NCBI RefSeq assembly: GCF_037126465.1
Contig: NC_088201.1
Location: 66,362,879 to 66,426,878, forward strand
DNA length: 64,000 nt
Reading direction: 5' to 3'
Origin: Ornithodoros turicata
Lineage: Eukaryota > Arthropoda > Arachnida > Ixodida > Argasidae
Shown here: positions 10,618-20,518 of the stretch, piece after piece
How the letters are laid out: each line of letters starts with the position of its first letter
Numbering within the stretch: position 1 is the stretch's first letter
Program-made: the position numbers and the translations under genes
Notes under the pieces: generated by a model
The model's input: the letters and a program-made list of their open reading frames with translations, nothing else
Told to the model about the DNA's origin: nothing
The model's database searches: none

Positions 10618-10740
10618 ACAACAACAACAATAGATGCTGACGATGAGATAGGGTGGTTCACCGCGGCGGTGCTGTACCATACCCCATTGCACATGGAACG
10701 TTATATGAAGATGATGAAGGGAAGATAACAAATTAAAGCG
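10618..10740 (-). mobile_element. LINE 3' UTR fragment with (GTT)n tail
   Basis: On the plus strand it starts (AAC)n at 10618 and runs into GATGAGATAGGGTGGTTCACCGCGG, ending around ATTAAAGCGTC. Close relatives lie at 16404-16561 and 57003-57142. It is a 5'-truncated LINE insertion with no coding sequence left. Confidence 0.65.
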
Positions 10741-10923
10741 TCAAGTCAACCAAGGAACTAGTCAACCCTGAGCTCTTCGGTCACAAAAGACTCGCCCTGG
10801 AGATGTGTGCGTCCACAAACATTGTGTTTGACGTCGCAATTTTGCAGATCTGGTACAGTATGTGCCGCGGGGAGCATCATATGATGTAATAGAAGGGTTT
10901 CCCCAAGATCTAGGCCTCCATGC

Positions 10924-11224
10924 TGTTGTGTTGTTCAGCATGTAATAGAAGGCTCGCACTGACAGGTTCACACCCCACTCTGTATTCCTCCATCTTGCTA
11001 ACATCCTTGGTTGCCAGCACAAAACTTCGGCTTGGCTGTAAGCGCGTACAATACATGACATCCCCTGGGTTCGAATCCCATCCTCGTCTCCAGTTGTTGT
11101 GTTGTTTAGCATGTAATAGACGGTTCGCACTGAGAAGTTCACGCTCTACTCTTTATTCCTCCATCTTGCTAACCTCCTTGGTTGCTAGCACAAAACTTCG
11201 GCTTGGCTGTAAGCGCGTACGTAC
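10924..11224. repeat. Direct duplication, 171-bp period, with a tRNA-like B box
   Basis: Unit 1 (10924-11094) and unit 2 (11095-11224) align from TGTTGTGTTGTT to GGCTGTAAGCGCGTAC with scattered mismatches. Unit 1 ends with a B-box-like GGGTTCGAATCCC, so the duplicated segment probably derives from a tRNA-related SINE. Confidence 0.75.
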
Positions 11225-11337
11225 AATAAGACACACGCGTTACACCAGACGTGAAAGCTCACAAGAAAAAGATGTGCCACTTAGTTCGCTTACCGCCCAC
11301 ACTGGCACTGTCTGTATGGCCCACTGGCCCAAATAGC

Positions 11338-11391
11338 ATGCCTCAATATTAGCGCCCTCTGTGTACACAGAGGGAGCCGTACTGAGGCACG
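11338..11391. repeat. Short hairpin element, copy 1 (GTGCCTCAAT type)
   Basis: TGCCTCAATATTAGCGCCCTC and its complement surround a GTGTAC centre, forming a hairpin of about 54 bp. A diverged copy with the same ends lies at 29461-29513. Confidence 0.65.
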
Positions 11392-11427
11392 GCTCTGGGC
11401 GCCCTAGACCCAAAAAGTTGTTCAGCA

Positions 11428-11516
11428 GGCAGCGATCCGTTACGAGACACAGTTAGTAGTACTTCGTAGTTAGTAGTAGGCAGCGATCCGTTACGAGACA
11501 CAGTTAGTAGTACTTC
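11428..11516. repeat. Two-copy tandem duplication, 51-bp period
   Basis: GGCAGCGATCCGTTACGAGA starts at 11428 and again at 11479, followed in both by ACACAGTTAGTAGTACTTC. The copies appear identical over at least 38 bases. Confidence 0.85.
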
Positions 11517-11837
11517 CCTGCGCAGCTGTTTCACAATGTGGTGTCAAGCGTTGTGTGCACCACTCGTGTGTAATTTGTTCGATTCTTTTCTTATAGTTAT
11601 AGTGTTTCGCGTAAACGTTACACCTCTTGAAATTTGAGGTATAGTACTAATTTGAAGTAATTTAAATGCTATCTGTTGGTCGGCACGCTCTGCGCCAGAA
11701 GATGATCATAGTAGATGACGCTACACGTCGTCGTCACACGTTTTCTTTTAGATGAGAATTCACAGATAGTATTCAAGTAACTGCCAGAATTTTTCAAAAC
11801 GTGTGCTGCAAACCGCTATTTTAGTACTCTTAGATAT

Positions 11838-12690
11838 ATTGGTGGTGGTGGTGGTGGTGGCGTAAACCGGCTTGCCGTTGTTGGCTTCGCGAATGTGGGC
11901 TGCGTCACGACTGTTGCCAGGAGGAGATGAGATGATGTGATAACAGATGAAGGAATGATGACGGCCGAAAGTTACGATCTAAGGCAGTCACTGCCAGAGT
12001 TGATGAGAAGTCCGAGCAGTACTCATAGCCTTTGAGCGAGGCCCGATTCCTGGAGAAAGCAGACGAGGCTGCGAATTTTGCAGTATCTTTCCGTGAAATC
12101 CGCACCGCAGCATATGCACAGCAATACAGTACTGTGCATATGCACAGTAAGGCACAGGAGGTGCCTTTGATATGTTCGATAGTTTCAGCTTGCTGACAAT
12201 GTATGCAGTTTGCGTTGTCTAGAGAGCCAATCTTGAATAATTGTGGTTTAGTGAAAGCGCTTCTTGTTCGCAACCTAAAGAGCAGGGTTTGTGCACTTCG
12301 GGAAAGTCCTTTCAGTGGGAGATCAAGTCGATGATTTTCCAGGATGTCCCGGATCCCAGGGTGCTGCATAAGAACTATCTTATTGATGACCAATTTTCTG
12401 TCGCTGTCTCCCGGGGTTGGCAAACTCGGGCTAGTGCTGTGGTGTGCAGCAGAAGCAAGTTGGTCCGCTTTTTCGTTGCCACTAATGCCGACCTGGGAGG
12501 GGATCCATTGCAGGGAGATGTCTCCACCGATTGTCCTGTGTTGGGCACATGACGTTCTGATACACCTTGCTAGAACGCTCTTAGACATATTATCACACTT
12601 TACACTTCCAATGCAACACAACCACGCTGGGCAATGTAGCAAGCGCAGTCGTAAGCTCAACCAAGTTCAGCACAAGCTGTCAATGGGAGA
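11838..12690 (-). pseudogene. LINE 3' end with RNase H, I/R1-type
   Basis: The minus strand encodes an RNase H tail (DISLQWIPSQVGISGNEKAD, the H-V-G-x-x-G-N-E-x-A-D type motif with HV changed to QV), then the leucine-rich linker and a zinc-like block (CIHCQQAETIEH). A 3' UTR follows, with a (CCA)n tail that appears as (GGT)n at 11841-11860. An approximately 45-bp duplication around CATATGCACAG disrupts the reading at 12110-12160. The 5' part, including reverse transcriptase, is absent. The length compares with the last 250 residues of ORF2. Confidence 0.8.
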
Positions 12691-12699
12691 ATCGTGAAG

Positions 12700-13190
12700 C
12701 TTTCAGGCCTGGTGTTTTTTTGTTTTTCTGACTCAATTGTTCCACCCACAAACGCATTTTGGAGTAGCCAGTCCTGACTGTGTCGGAACTAACCTCTCCA
12801 TATTTTTCTTTCTTATCCCATCCAGTCCAATCCAATCGAGGCCTAGCCAAAATAAAGCACGGTATTTCTTCTGTTGGAAAAAAAAAGAAAAAAAAAAACT
12901 ACAGGAATGGCAGATGCCGAAACTTTCGTCAACGATGTATGCCGTGAAAAAAAAAAGAAAAGAAAGAAGACGTGTTATAATTTTCAACTCCCAGTTTTGT
13001 TTTAGTAAACGATAATAAAGTAAAACCCATTATTCCATTTTCATTGCCAATATCCTATTCTGCCATCTTCTTTACCTGTCGGGGCGCCGGTGACGCTTTG
13101 GAAATTAATTCTCAAAGGCATATATCCTGTATATGTAAGCGTAATAACAGAAGTGTGCATGTGTTATGCTTCGAAATTGTAAAGACCGCG
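12700..13190. other. No recognisable gene; A-rich interspersed sequence
   Basis: The stretch holds short A-runs (12879-12898 and 12948-12967) and several overlapping open frames without domains. Confidence 0.45.
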
Positions 13191-13194
13191 ACGA

Positions 13195-13653
13195 AATCAA
13201 TATCAAAAGCACTAGTACGATCAGTTATGGACTACGCTTCGGTGGTATGGTTCCCTGAGCAGCAGAATAAAATACATATGCTTGAAATGATCCAAAGAAG
13301 AGCTGTTAGATTTATTTATGGCAGATATTCGCGTTATGACTCCCCCTCGCAATTACTCCACCTCGCGGGACTGACACCATTGTATCAAAGGACTCGAATT
13401 CAGCGACTTAAGCTACTATGGCTCATAATAAATAACCATACCTGTATTAGGCCTTCTGATTATATTACATTTAACACAACTGGTAGCCCACCGAACGAAA
13501 CATAGCAAATCCATTAAACAATTATTTTCTAGGACTAACTGCCTTATGTACTCTTTCTTTCCGCTGTCCATTCAGGCATGGAACGAACTGACGGAAGAAA
13601 TGGTACGGTGTGACACCTTGTCGAGTTTTATGCTGGCGATCGCAAATTTATAG
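13195..13653 (+). pseudogene. CR1-type LINE, C-terminal part of ORF2
   Basis: The translation shows the CR1 thumb region: LVRSVMDYASVVW (V-R-x-x-M-[ED]-Y-A-x-x-V-W), then MIQRRAVRFIYGRY (x-x-[VI]-Q-R-R-A-x-R-F). It continues to LSIQAWNELTEEMV and ends at TAG 13651-13653. One frameshift lies near 13485. There is no RNase H, consistent with CR1/L2-type elements and unlike the other LINEs here. The element is 5'-truncated and followed by a UTR and an (AAAT)n tail. Confidence 0.8.
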
Positions 13654-13848
13654 GTAGAGTGTGCTGCTACGTTTGTTGTAATCTTATGTGAAGGTTGTAT
13701 GCGTGCGTAGATGGTTTTTGATATATGGTATATACATGTGTTCGAGGTTCATCTAAATTTTCTGTATATCCGCGGCTGCTACGGAGCAAGATGTTTCTCC
13801 GTGTGTATGCAATCCCACTCCTTCTTTGGCGTCTAAGACGCTAGAAGT

Positions 13849-13849
13849 A

Positions 13850-13892
<43 letters not shown>

Positions 13893-13894
13893 AT
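13849..13894. repeat. (AAAT)n microsatellite, likely CR1 3' tail
   Basis: About eleven TAAA/AAAT units run without interruption. The position about 200 bp past the CR1 stop codon suggests it is the element's simple-repeat tail. Confidence 0.9.
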
Positions 13895-13956
13895 CGCGGC
13901 AGTGTTTCGAGTGCTACGAAACTATGTCCCCCTTGCTCCCCCACTAGCTGTCATCG

Positions 13957-14010
13957 CTCCAACTGTCTGTACGCTGCTCATATAGCCACAGTTGCTTCGC
14001 GGCGCTAGCA
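13957..14010 (+). mobile_element. SINE family I tail fragment
   Basis: The segment GCTCATATAGCCACAGTTGC followed by TTCGCGGCGCTA matches the last 50 bp of the SINE at 41214-41478. The head and body are missing. Confidence 0.65.
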
Positions 14011-14249
14011 TGGAATTTGAAAAAAGAAGAAAAGAGGAAAGAAACTACACACGACGCTCAGCAGGCGGTGTGGGCAGTTGCAAATGTTCAATGGTCGGCG
14101 TTCTTTCTTTTTTCCCCTTCTTGCTTGTTTTCAGATTTATCTGTAATGAACTGGGCAAAGTGGCAATTTTTAAACAAAATTTTAGCGCACGATATGTCTT
14201 TCAACGCATCGTTTAGCTCCCCAACTCTCTTTACATTCATTACAAACCA

Positions 14250-15350
14250 ATTGGTTATAATAACAATTAATTATAATACATAATACAAGTACTCAAAAGT
14301 ATTACAGAAATAGCAGTATAATGCAAAGTACAGTCGACCCGCGTTTATCCGGACGGCTCCGTTTCCTGTGAAAATGTCCGGATAGCGGGGGAACCGGATA
14401 AGTGAAACACGAAAATCCAGAGTGATCCTAAAAGGACATCTTTATTGATCATTACACAGAAAACTATCCATTGTCATCTGTTTCATTCTGATACACGCAT
14501 CCCGTTCCTGCAAACCTTTGCTAATGGCATTAACTTGCGAAATATTGTTCTGTTGCTCGAAAAATACCAGGGCTGTTCTCAGTGCCGCCTGCGCATTTTG
14601 TACCGTCACAGCTGGTGTATCCCACTGATCCCACATCCACTGACGATGTCGTCATCTGTGATTGCAGCGCAGGGGTCCTCGTTGCGGACCTTCTCAGTCT
14701 GAAATGACCAGACTGCTCAGTGGATTACTTTTGTGCAACGTGCAAAGTCGGAAAGGGAGAAAATTCTTCCTAGCAACACCCTCGTTGTGTCAGTAAAAAG
14801 GAGGCCACAACCAGGGATGTCGACCTCGCTTGACTAGGTGTGGGCCAAGTGTCCTTCCTGTACCGGATAACTGAAGGCGATTGTTGGGTATTGGTCACTT
14901 CTGTTCTCTGGAATTCTCATCCGAGTCCGGAAGCTGAAGTCTGGATAAACGAGTGCGAAATACATGGGAAGAAATCCGTCCCCATGCTTTTTTGTCCCGA
15001 TAGCGCAGGATCCGGATAAATGAAGTCCGGATAAACGCGGGTCGACTTACCATTAGCGCTCACAGCCACGGGCATGACAAAAGAACCGACAAGCACGGAT
15101 ACAGTAACACGCACGCGCGCACGTACGTACAGACAGGCATACAGAGAGAGAGAGAGAACGGGTTGAGAGGAAGAGTCAGGTCTTATGTCCGCGCCTCTCG
15201 GTTCTTCTTGTGTCATGCCCGTACAGGCGTGGGCAGTAATAGTAGTACTTTGTACAATCTATTTCTGCAATACTTTTGAGTATTTGTGTTATGTATTCTA
15301 ATACTCATTCTCCTAATCTATTCCTGCATTCATGCATTATAATACTCTAG
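14250..15350. mobile_element. Possible AATAC-motif element interrupted by the Tigger copy
   Basis: Left sequence 14262-14330 (ACAAGTACTCAAAAGTATTAC and onward) is mirrored by right sequence 15243-15300 (CAATACTTTTGAGTATTTGT). A further inner pair (GGCATGACAAAAGAACCGA with its complement near 15190-15225) flanks the Tigger right end. Outer tips and target duplication are not resolved. Confidence 0.45.
14331..15048 (-). mobile_element. Tigger/pogo-like DNA transposon remnant
   Basis: The tips are CAGTCGACCCGCGTTTATCC and its complement, with TA next to both ends. Subterminal TCCGGATAA repeats occur on both sides. On the minus strand, 14636-14442 encodes NAQAALRTALVFFEQQN followed by MKQMTMDSFL. 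This matches the C-terminal helix and tail of Tigger/CENP-B-type transposases (A-L-x-x-x-L-x-[FY]-x-E-Q-Q). The DDE catalytic core and the HTH are absent, so this is an internally deleted copy. It sits inside an AT-rich element (14250-15350). Confidence 0.75.
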
Positions 15351-15984
15351 AAGGTGTAGTACTACTGAGAGGTCGTAAGTCTGATTTATTGAGTGTCATC
15401 ACTGCACCTTATCACTTTTCAGTAATTTTCCCGTGTCCCACAGACATTTGGATACAAACGGCCAACGCATTGACAAACGGTCGTTCAACATCGCGGAGAT
15501 TCTCGGACCGTGGTCGAACGCTGCCCACCAGATGCAAGGCCTTCGTCTTCTTGCGGAGTTCTTGCGCTCCACCGGTTGGAGACGGATCTCTGGAAGTGCT
15601 TCCCCCATCATTATCTCCTCGTCGTTCCCAATGAGCAATAGGGCAGTGTACCGTCACAGCGGTGGTGAATCGCCCACCTCATCATCATCCAATGTATGCG
15701 TGTGTGTGTGTGGATACAAACAATTCCCTTACCCCAAATACTCACAAATGGATTAACCTCAGGGCTAGAGGTAACTGGAGACTCTCATACATTCCTAGTT
15801 CAGCGTCCTTAAGGTTGAGTCGTCCGATTTGCACGACATTTGTCGTCTGAAACAATGCGTCCAGTTCAGTCACTCTTGGAGGCGGTTGCACCATGGACGG
15901 GCACACAATTTTGGACAGCTCATTTTTTGTCGTCCGGACTGGATGAACTCCGGACTCAGCCACACTGAGAGCAAGGTGTCAACT

Positions 15985-16062
15985 TGCTTCTGGTCCTGGT
16001 GACCAGGTGGTCCTGATCCTGGTCAGGTGGTCCAGGACCTGGTGACCTTGGTCCTGGTCAGC
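15985..16062. repeat. Irregular CCTGGT/ACCAGG repeat cluster
   Basis: CCTGGT, CAGGTGGTCC and GGTGACC recur about ten times in both orientations in 78 bp. This is a local low-complexity cluster, and I see no coding role. Confidence 0.6.
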
Positions 16063-16392
16063 ATCATCTCATCAATGGGAGAGTCTGCTCTCATTTGCCG
16101 GCCTCTTGCTCTTTCGGCTTGCTTGCTCGGCCTCTTGGGAGAGACAAGAGGCATGCACTAGAGGACTGTCCCTTTGAGAACATGTGAGAATGTAACTGCC
16201 TCAAATAAACGTGAATAAAACTATCTCAATAAGTAGTGCACGAATTGTGTATATTTCGGCCTTTTCTTTCCTGAGAACACCCCACGTTATGCGTAAAAGT
16301 ATGACTAGTATTACTCGTGTAATACACATAAATACGTATTAGTGTTATGTACTATAATACTTCAGAATCAAAGTGTTACGTGTTAGTGTTAT

Positions 16393-16572
16393 GGTTCTAT
16401 GAACAAAAACAACAAATAAGTAATGCTGATGTAGTGGGATGTTTTGCCGCTGAGGCGGTATCCTATCCCGTTGCTTGAGGGGGAGGGGATGGTGAATAAT
16501 GATGAATGTTCGGAGTTCACGCAGGAGCCCTGTAGCTGCTAAGAAGGTGATGGGGGCTTGAGGTTCTATGAA
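16393..16572 (-). mobile_element. 5'-truncated LINE tail with 11-bp target duplication
   Basis: The insert 16404-16561 is a diverged relative of the LINE 3' UTR at 10618 (AACAAAAACAACAAATAAG start, then GGATG...CCGC...GCGGTATCC). It is flanked by perfect direct repeats GGTTCTATGAA at 16393-16403 and 16562-16572. The surrounding DNA is an AT-rich repeat containing AATAC motifs (16290-16390 and 16573-16660). Confidence 0.75.
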
Positions 16573-16937
16573 GTAATAATGTGAGCTATATAATAACGAT
16601 GTTGTACGTGTTGCATTATAATAAACAATACAAAAATGTGTATTACTGTACACCCCTGGTCACGTGAACATATCACGATCCGAATATTCCTTGACATAGT
16701 GGCAAGGGAGCTCTCGCTTGCGTCCCATCTTGTTGTCTGCGTAGCAACAAATAGCTGCTGTTTTATTAGTAAAACAATGTGTATGTTACCTATGCTTCCG
16801 TGTCCAGTTTGAGGAGGAGGGAAGCGTGGTTCACACAAAAAGGGAAGCGAAAACCCTAAGAGCTGGACGTTACCCAACAGACCTTGGAAATGGCCGAAAT
16901 GAGTTTAGAATGCCCTCATCTCAAGTAGGGTCATTAC

Positions 16938-17789
16938 TAGAGCGCGGATTTTCATGCAAATGCGTATTTTTTTCTCGATATGGTTTCGTATCTGGACGAT
17001 GCAAAAACACTTTTGGTGTTGGTTTGGGACCGATCAGAAGGGTTCTGGGGTGCATATAAATGCATGTTTTGCACGTTGTGATATGTTTCGCATGAAAAGT
17101 GCACATTTTGCCAAATTTTCAGGCGCGAGAGCTTACTTCTACTTTCTTCAAGGATGATTTTGCTGGTTTCGGGACGGCGTTGGGTCGTCGTTCGCGAAAA
17201 TTCTGGTCGGAATCGAATATATTCCATGTTTGGGTGGGGTGAGGTGCGGTGTTCAGCCCGTAGCCTTGCTGCTCCATCCTCCACTGCGTGCATGGCCGAT
17301 GGGCCGTACTTCACCTTCGTCGCATTACCGTTACGAAGACCGGCGTTCGCATTTTAGTCGGCATGATGCAGTGCCGAACGCAACGCCGTGACGAAACAAG
17401 CCTGAAACAAGCAACATGGAAAACACGAACATACGTGTATGTTTGTGTTTTTCATGTTTCCCGGCATGCTCAAGCTTCTTTCGTCATGGATTTCGTCCGG
17501 CAGCTAGCCTTCGTCTGCGCTATTCTATCAACCACGAATGCAAAGCCATCAGCTCCATGATTTATATCTGTGGCGCAGGTATTCTTTGTTGTGTGCTGCA
17601 GAAGGAAGGCGGCTTTATTTTACCCTTTTATCCCTAATATACTTTTTTAAATAGGTGCATTGCTTTCGTACTAAAAAATTGAAAACATTGCATATATTGA
17701 GGATTTTTACTGCATATTTCCAAGATTTTCATGTTTCATAATTGCATGCATATTTTGGGAGTTTTTAGTGCATAATTATCCGCGCTCTA
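16938..17789. mobile_element. hAT-like element, TAGAGCGCGGAT tips
   Basis: The tips are TAGAGCGCGGAT and ATCCGCGCTCTA. The flanks GTCATTAC (16930-16937) and GTCATTTC (17790-17797) form an 8-bp target duplication with one mismatch. Subterminal ATGCAT, GCATATT and TTTTGCA motifs are repeated at both ends. The interior (about 17150-17600) is GC-richer with no recognisable transposase. Confidence 0.8.
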
Positions 17790-18009
17790 GTCATTTCGTA
17801 TGGCATCCTATTCAGTGACTCCATCGTCGAGGTACCGTTAGGAAAGGATGGCGTTCACCCGCATTACAAGTTTACTTTGGTCAATTGGTCAAATTGGTCA
17901 AATTACTATGGTCAAAACAGCCACCTTTCCTTGTCGCGGGGGCTGCTAACCCACGATGGGAGGTAATCGCGACACAAACGGATGCGAACCCTGTTAAACA
18001 ACAATGTCA

Positions 18010-19096
18010 GCAACAGATAAAACACCAACAATAGGAACAACTTTATTTTATGATGATGATTGGGGAAATTCGCCACATAAGGTGCGACCCACTGCCCCGA
18101 GGCACGATGGACGGAATGAGATGTGACCCAATGATGAGACGATCAACGACGATGAAGTGAGTGGTTGACAGTCAGCGGAGTCGGTAGGACAACATTAGGG
18201 GCGGCGAGAACATCAACAAAACACACATCACACAGTGGTACGCAGGCACATCATGGAATACAGAGGAGACCGGTGTCACGGAGAAATACCAGGAAATACT
18301 GCAGAGCACGACGATGTTCGATCGTGTTAGACCAAGGGTCGAGGTTGGTTGCCAATGGGAATGGTGCGGCAGCGATCGATTGCAGGCGACACAGAAAGTA
18401 CTGCTCTTTGGGAGTTGTAAAAATGCCAGTCGAGTAGCACATGCTTGATATCTGCCGAAACGGCACAGCGAAGGCAGAGCATGGAGTCAGAGCGGCCGAG
18501 TAGAAGTCTGAAATGGGTGTGAACGCAACCCCCGAGACGGAGCGTATGTGCATCAGCGATGCAAAATAGCGAGTTCTTGCAGAATGCAGAGTTCTTGATG
18601 GTAACGTAACGGGACCATTGCGCATGCGCGAGAGGCTTCACCATATCATTGAGGAAGGTTCTCCTGTCGCCTTTGGGAAGGACAATTCGCAGGCTTTATC
18701 GGGAATGGTACGCAGCCGCCGCAGCCCCGTCAGTCACTTCATTCCCACGGATGCCGCAGTGTGCAGGCATCCACTGGAAATAGACAGAGTGCAGGCGCAT
18801 CTCAAGGCGGCTTAGTTACAGAAGTATCGCCACAACCACGGACGCAGCGATCCACGAATACCAATGTTTGCTATACATTGAAGAGTTACCTTGGAGTCAC
18901 AGTATATCACCCAGCTGCGAATATCGGCGGATGGAATGTGCTTGAAGGAGAAAAAATGGTATGCAACTCTGCAGACGTGGAAGATGTGAGATGCGATAGA
19001 CGTTATACGTTGCACGATGAAGCAGCCAGAATTAGGAAAAGTATAGTGGTGGAGCATGACGGCCGCTCTATCCCCGAGCTCCGCAATTCCAATGGC
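18010..19096 (-). pseudogene. LINE C-terminal and RNase H part, separated from its upstream half
   Basis: Minus-strand coding runs from DRAAVMLHHYT through WVIYCDSKVTLQCIAN (the RNase H D-S-K block) to LGRSDSMLCLRCAVSADIKHVL. A 3' UTR follows, ending in AATAAAGTTGTT, seen reversed at 18026-18045. Several frameshifts and an internal loss are present. Its upstream continuation lies at 28818-29015. Across that 9.7-kb gap the frame reads without interruption (TNFQW then AIGIAELG), so the two parts are one copy split by the plus-strand LINE. Confidence 0.85.
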
Positions 19097-19237
19097 CCAA
19101 GGCCAGGTTACCAAAGATTCTGTCTCTATACCCTGCTCTAATATTCTCCCTACTGCAATGCCCGTGTCTACTGATTACAGAATCCTTCTGCCACGTTTTC
19201 CTCCATCTCTGGACTTACACATCGTACATCGTACACA

Positions 19238-20266
19238 GTGGCGGACTTAAAGGACGCCCTTCGTCCACTCCTCCAGTTTACCGACGTGGCAGACCTTGGG
19301 CAATTCCAATACAACCACGTGTGGCTCCTGCAATTTAAGACTGCCGCAGCGAAGTCTACCTTAATGTCACACAGATCGGTGACTGTGAGGGGAAAGACCT
19401 GTCTGTTGCTCGAGGCATCGAACCCCGTCCTTACCCTGCGACTAAACTGGGTACCCTCCGTCATCACCGAGCAGGATATCCGAGCTGCCTTTGTCAACTA
19501 CGGCAACGTGGAGGAAGCAAGTAAAGTCACCTGGTCAGATCCAGAGCTTGGTCATGTCGGCTCCCTCTCTCGCTCCGTCAAGCTCCGTTTGAAGAGGGAC
19601 ATCACGCCCAAGGACATCCCGCATCTTATCTTCAGTAGAGACTGCCAAGTGTTGGTGTTGTGCAAAGAAAGACCCCAACTGTGCCTTCGATGTAAACGAT
19701 TGGGTCATATTCGCCGTGACTGCCGCACTCCACAGTGCCCCAGCTGCAGGCGCTTCGGTCATGAGGCTGCTCGCTGTCCCCGGACCTATGCTGCTGCGGT
19801 GATAGCTGCTTCTACTGTGGAGGATCCTGACATGGATCTCCTGGGGGCTTGTGACCCCGGCTTGCCTGCGCTTCTACCCAATGAGCCCGGTTCCCTGGCA
19901 GCTCGTGCAGCTGATGCTGCTCTGGACGCTGCATCCTCTACTCCCGGTTCTAATGTCGAAGCTGCGCCCGCAATGCCCGACCCTAGCGGGGACGGAGCTG
20001 ATGACCCTGGCTCTCTTACCTGGGCGGATGCCATGGACTACCATGAGCATTCCTCTAAGCGGAAGCCCACGTCGCCAGCTGGTGCCTCCGTCAAGGCATT
20101 CAGGACTGATTCCTCCAGCGCTATCTCTGAACGTTCGAGCGCTACTCTGCTCAATGTGGACCAGGTGCCTGGCATGGAAGAACCCTCGTCGGAAGGTGGA
20201 AGCTCTGTGACTCAGTGGACTACGGTAGTGCCTCGGCGAAGCCGCAGGCGCAGTCATAGCTCTTAA
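19238..20266 (+). pseudogene. LINE ORF1 (Gag-like nucleic-acid-binding protein)
   Basis: This is an open frame of 342 codons. Two zinc knuckles are clear: CLRCKRLGHIRRDC (149-162, CX2CX4HX4C) and CPSCRRFGHEAARC (167-180). The N-terminal 40-135 region resembles the RRM-like fold of I/R1-type ORF1 proteins. The C-terminus is acidic and proline/serine-rich, with a basic end (RRSRRRSHSS). In this family the protein binds element RNA and forms ribonucleoprotein particles. The first listed codon is GTG, and no in-frame ATG is seen between the 5' junction and 19238, so the true start was probably lost by 5' truncation. Confidence 0.8.
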
Positions 20267-20518
20267 TCGAGACACATTCTTTGCCACGATGTCACCCCTG
20301 ACGATGCCCAACCCTGTTCCGCCCTATCGACTGATCTGCCTTATTGGTCACTGCTTCCGCCTTCACCAACCTGCCCCCTGCCCCCTGTTGGGTGTTCTCT
20401 GCAGCTGTGGCTTTATTATCTGCGCTGGCTTTGACTTAACCACTCTTACACATGACTCCCCCGCCTGCTATGGCAACCAGGACTCCGCTGTGTAGCAGTC
20501 TCGTATCCGTCGACGGCC

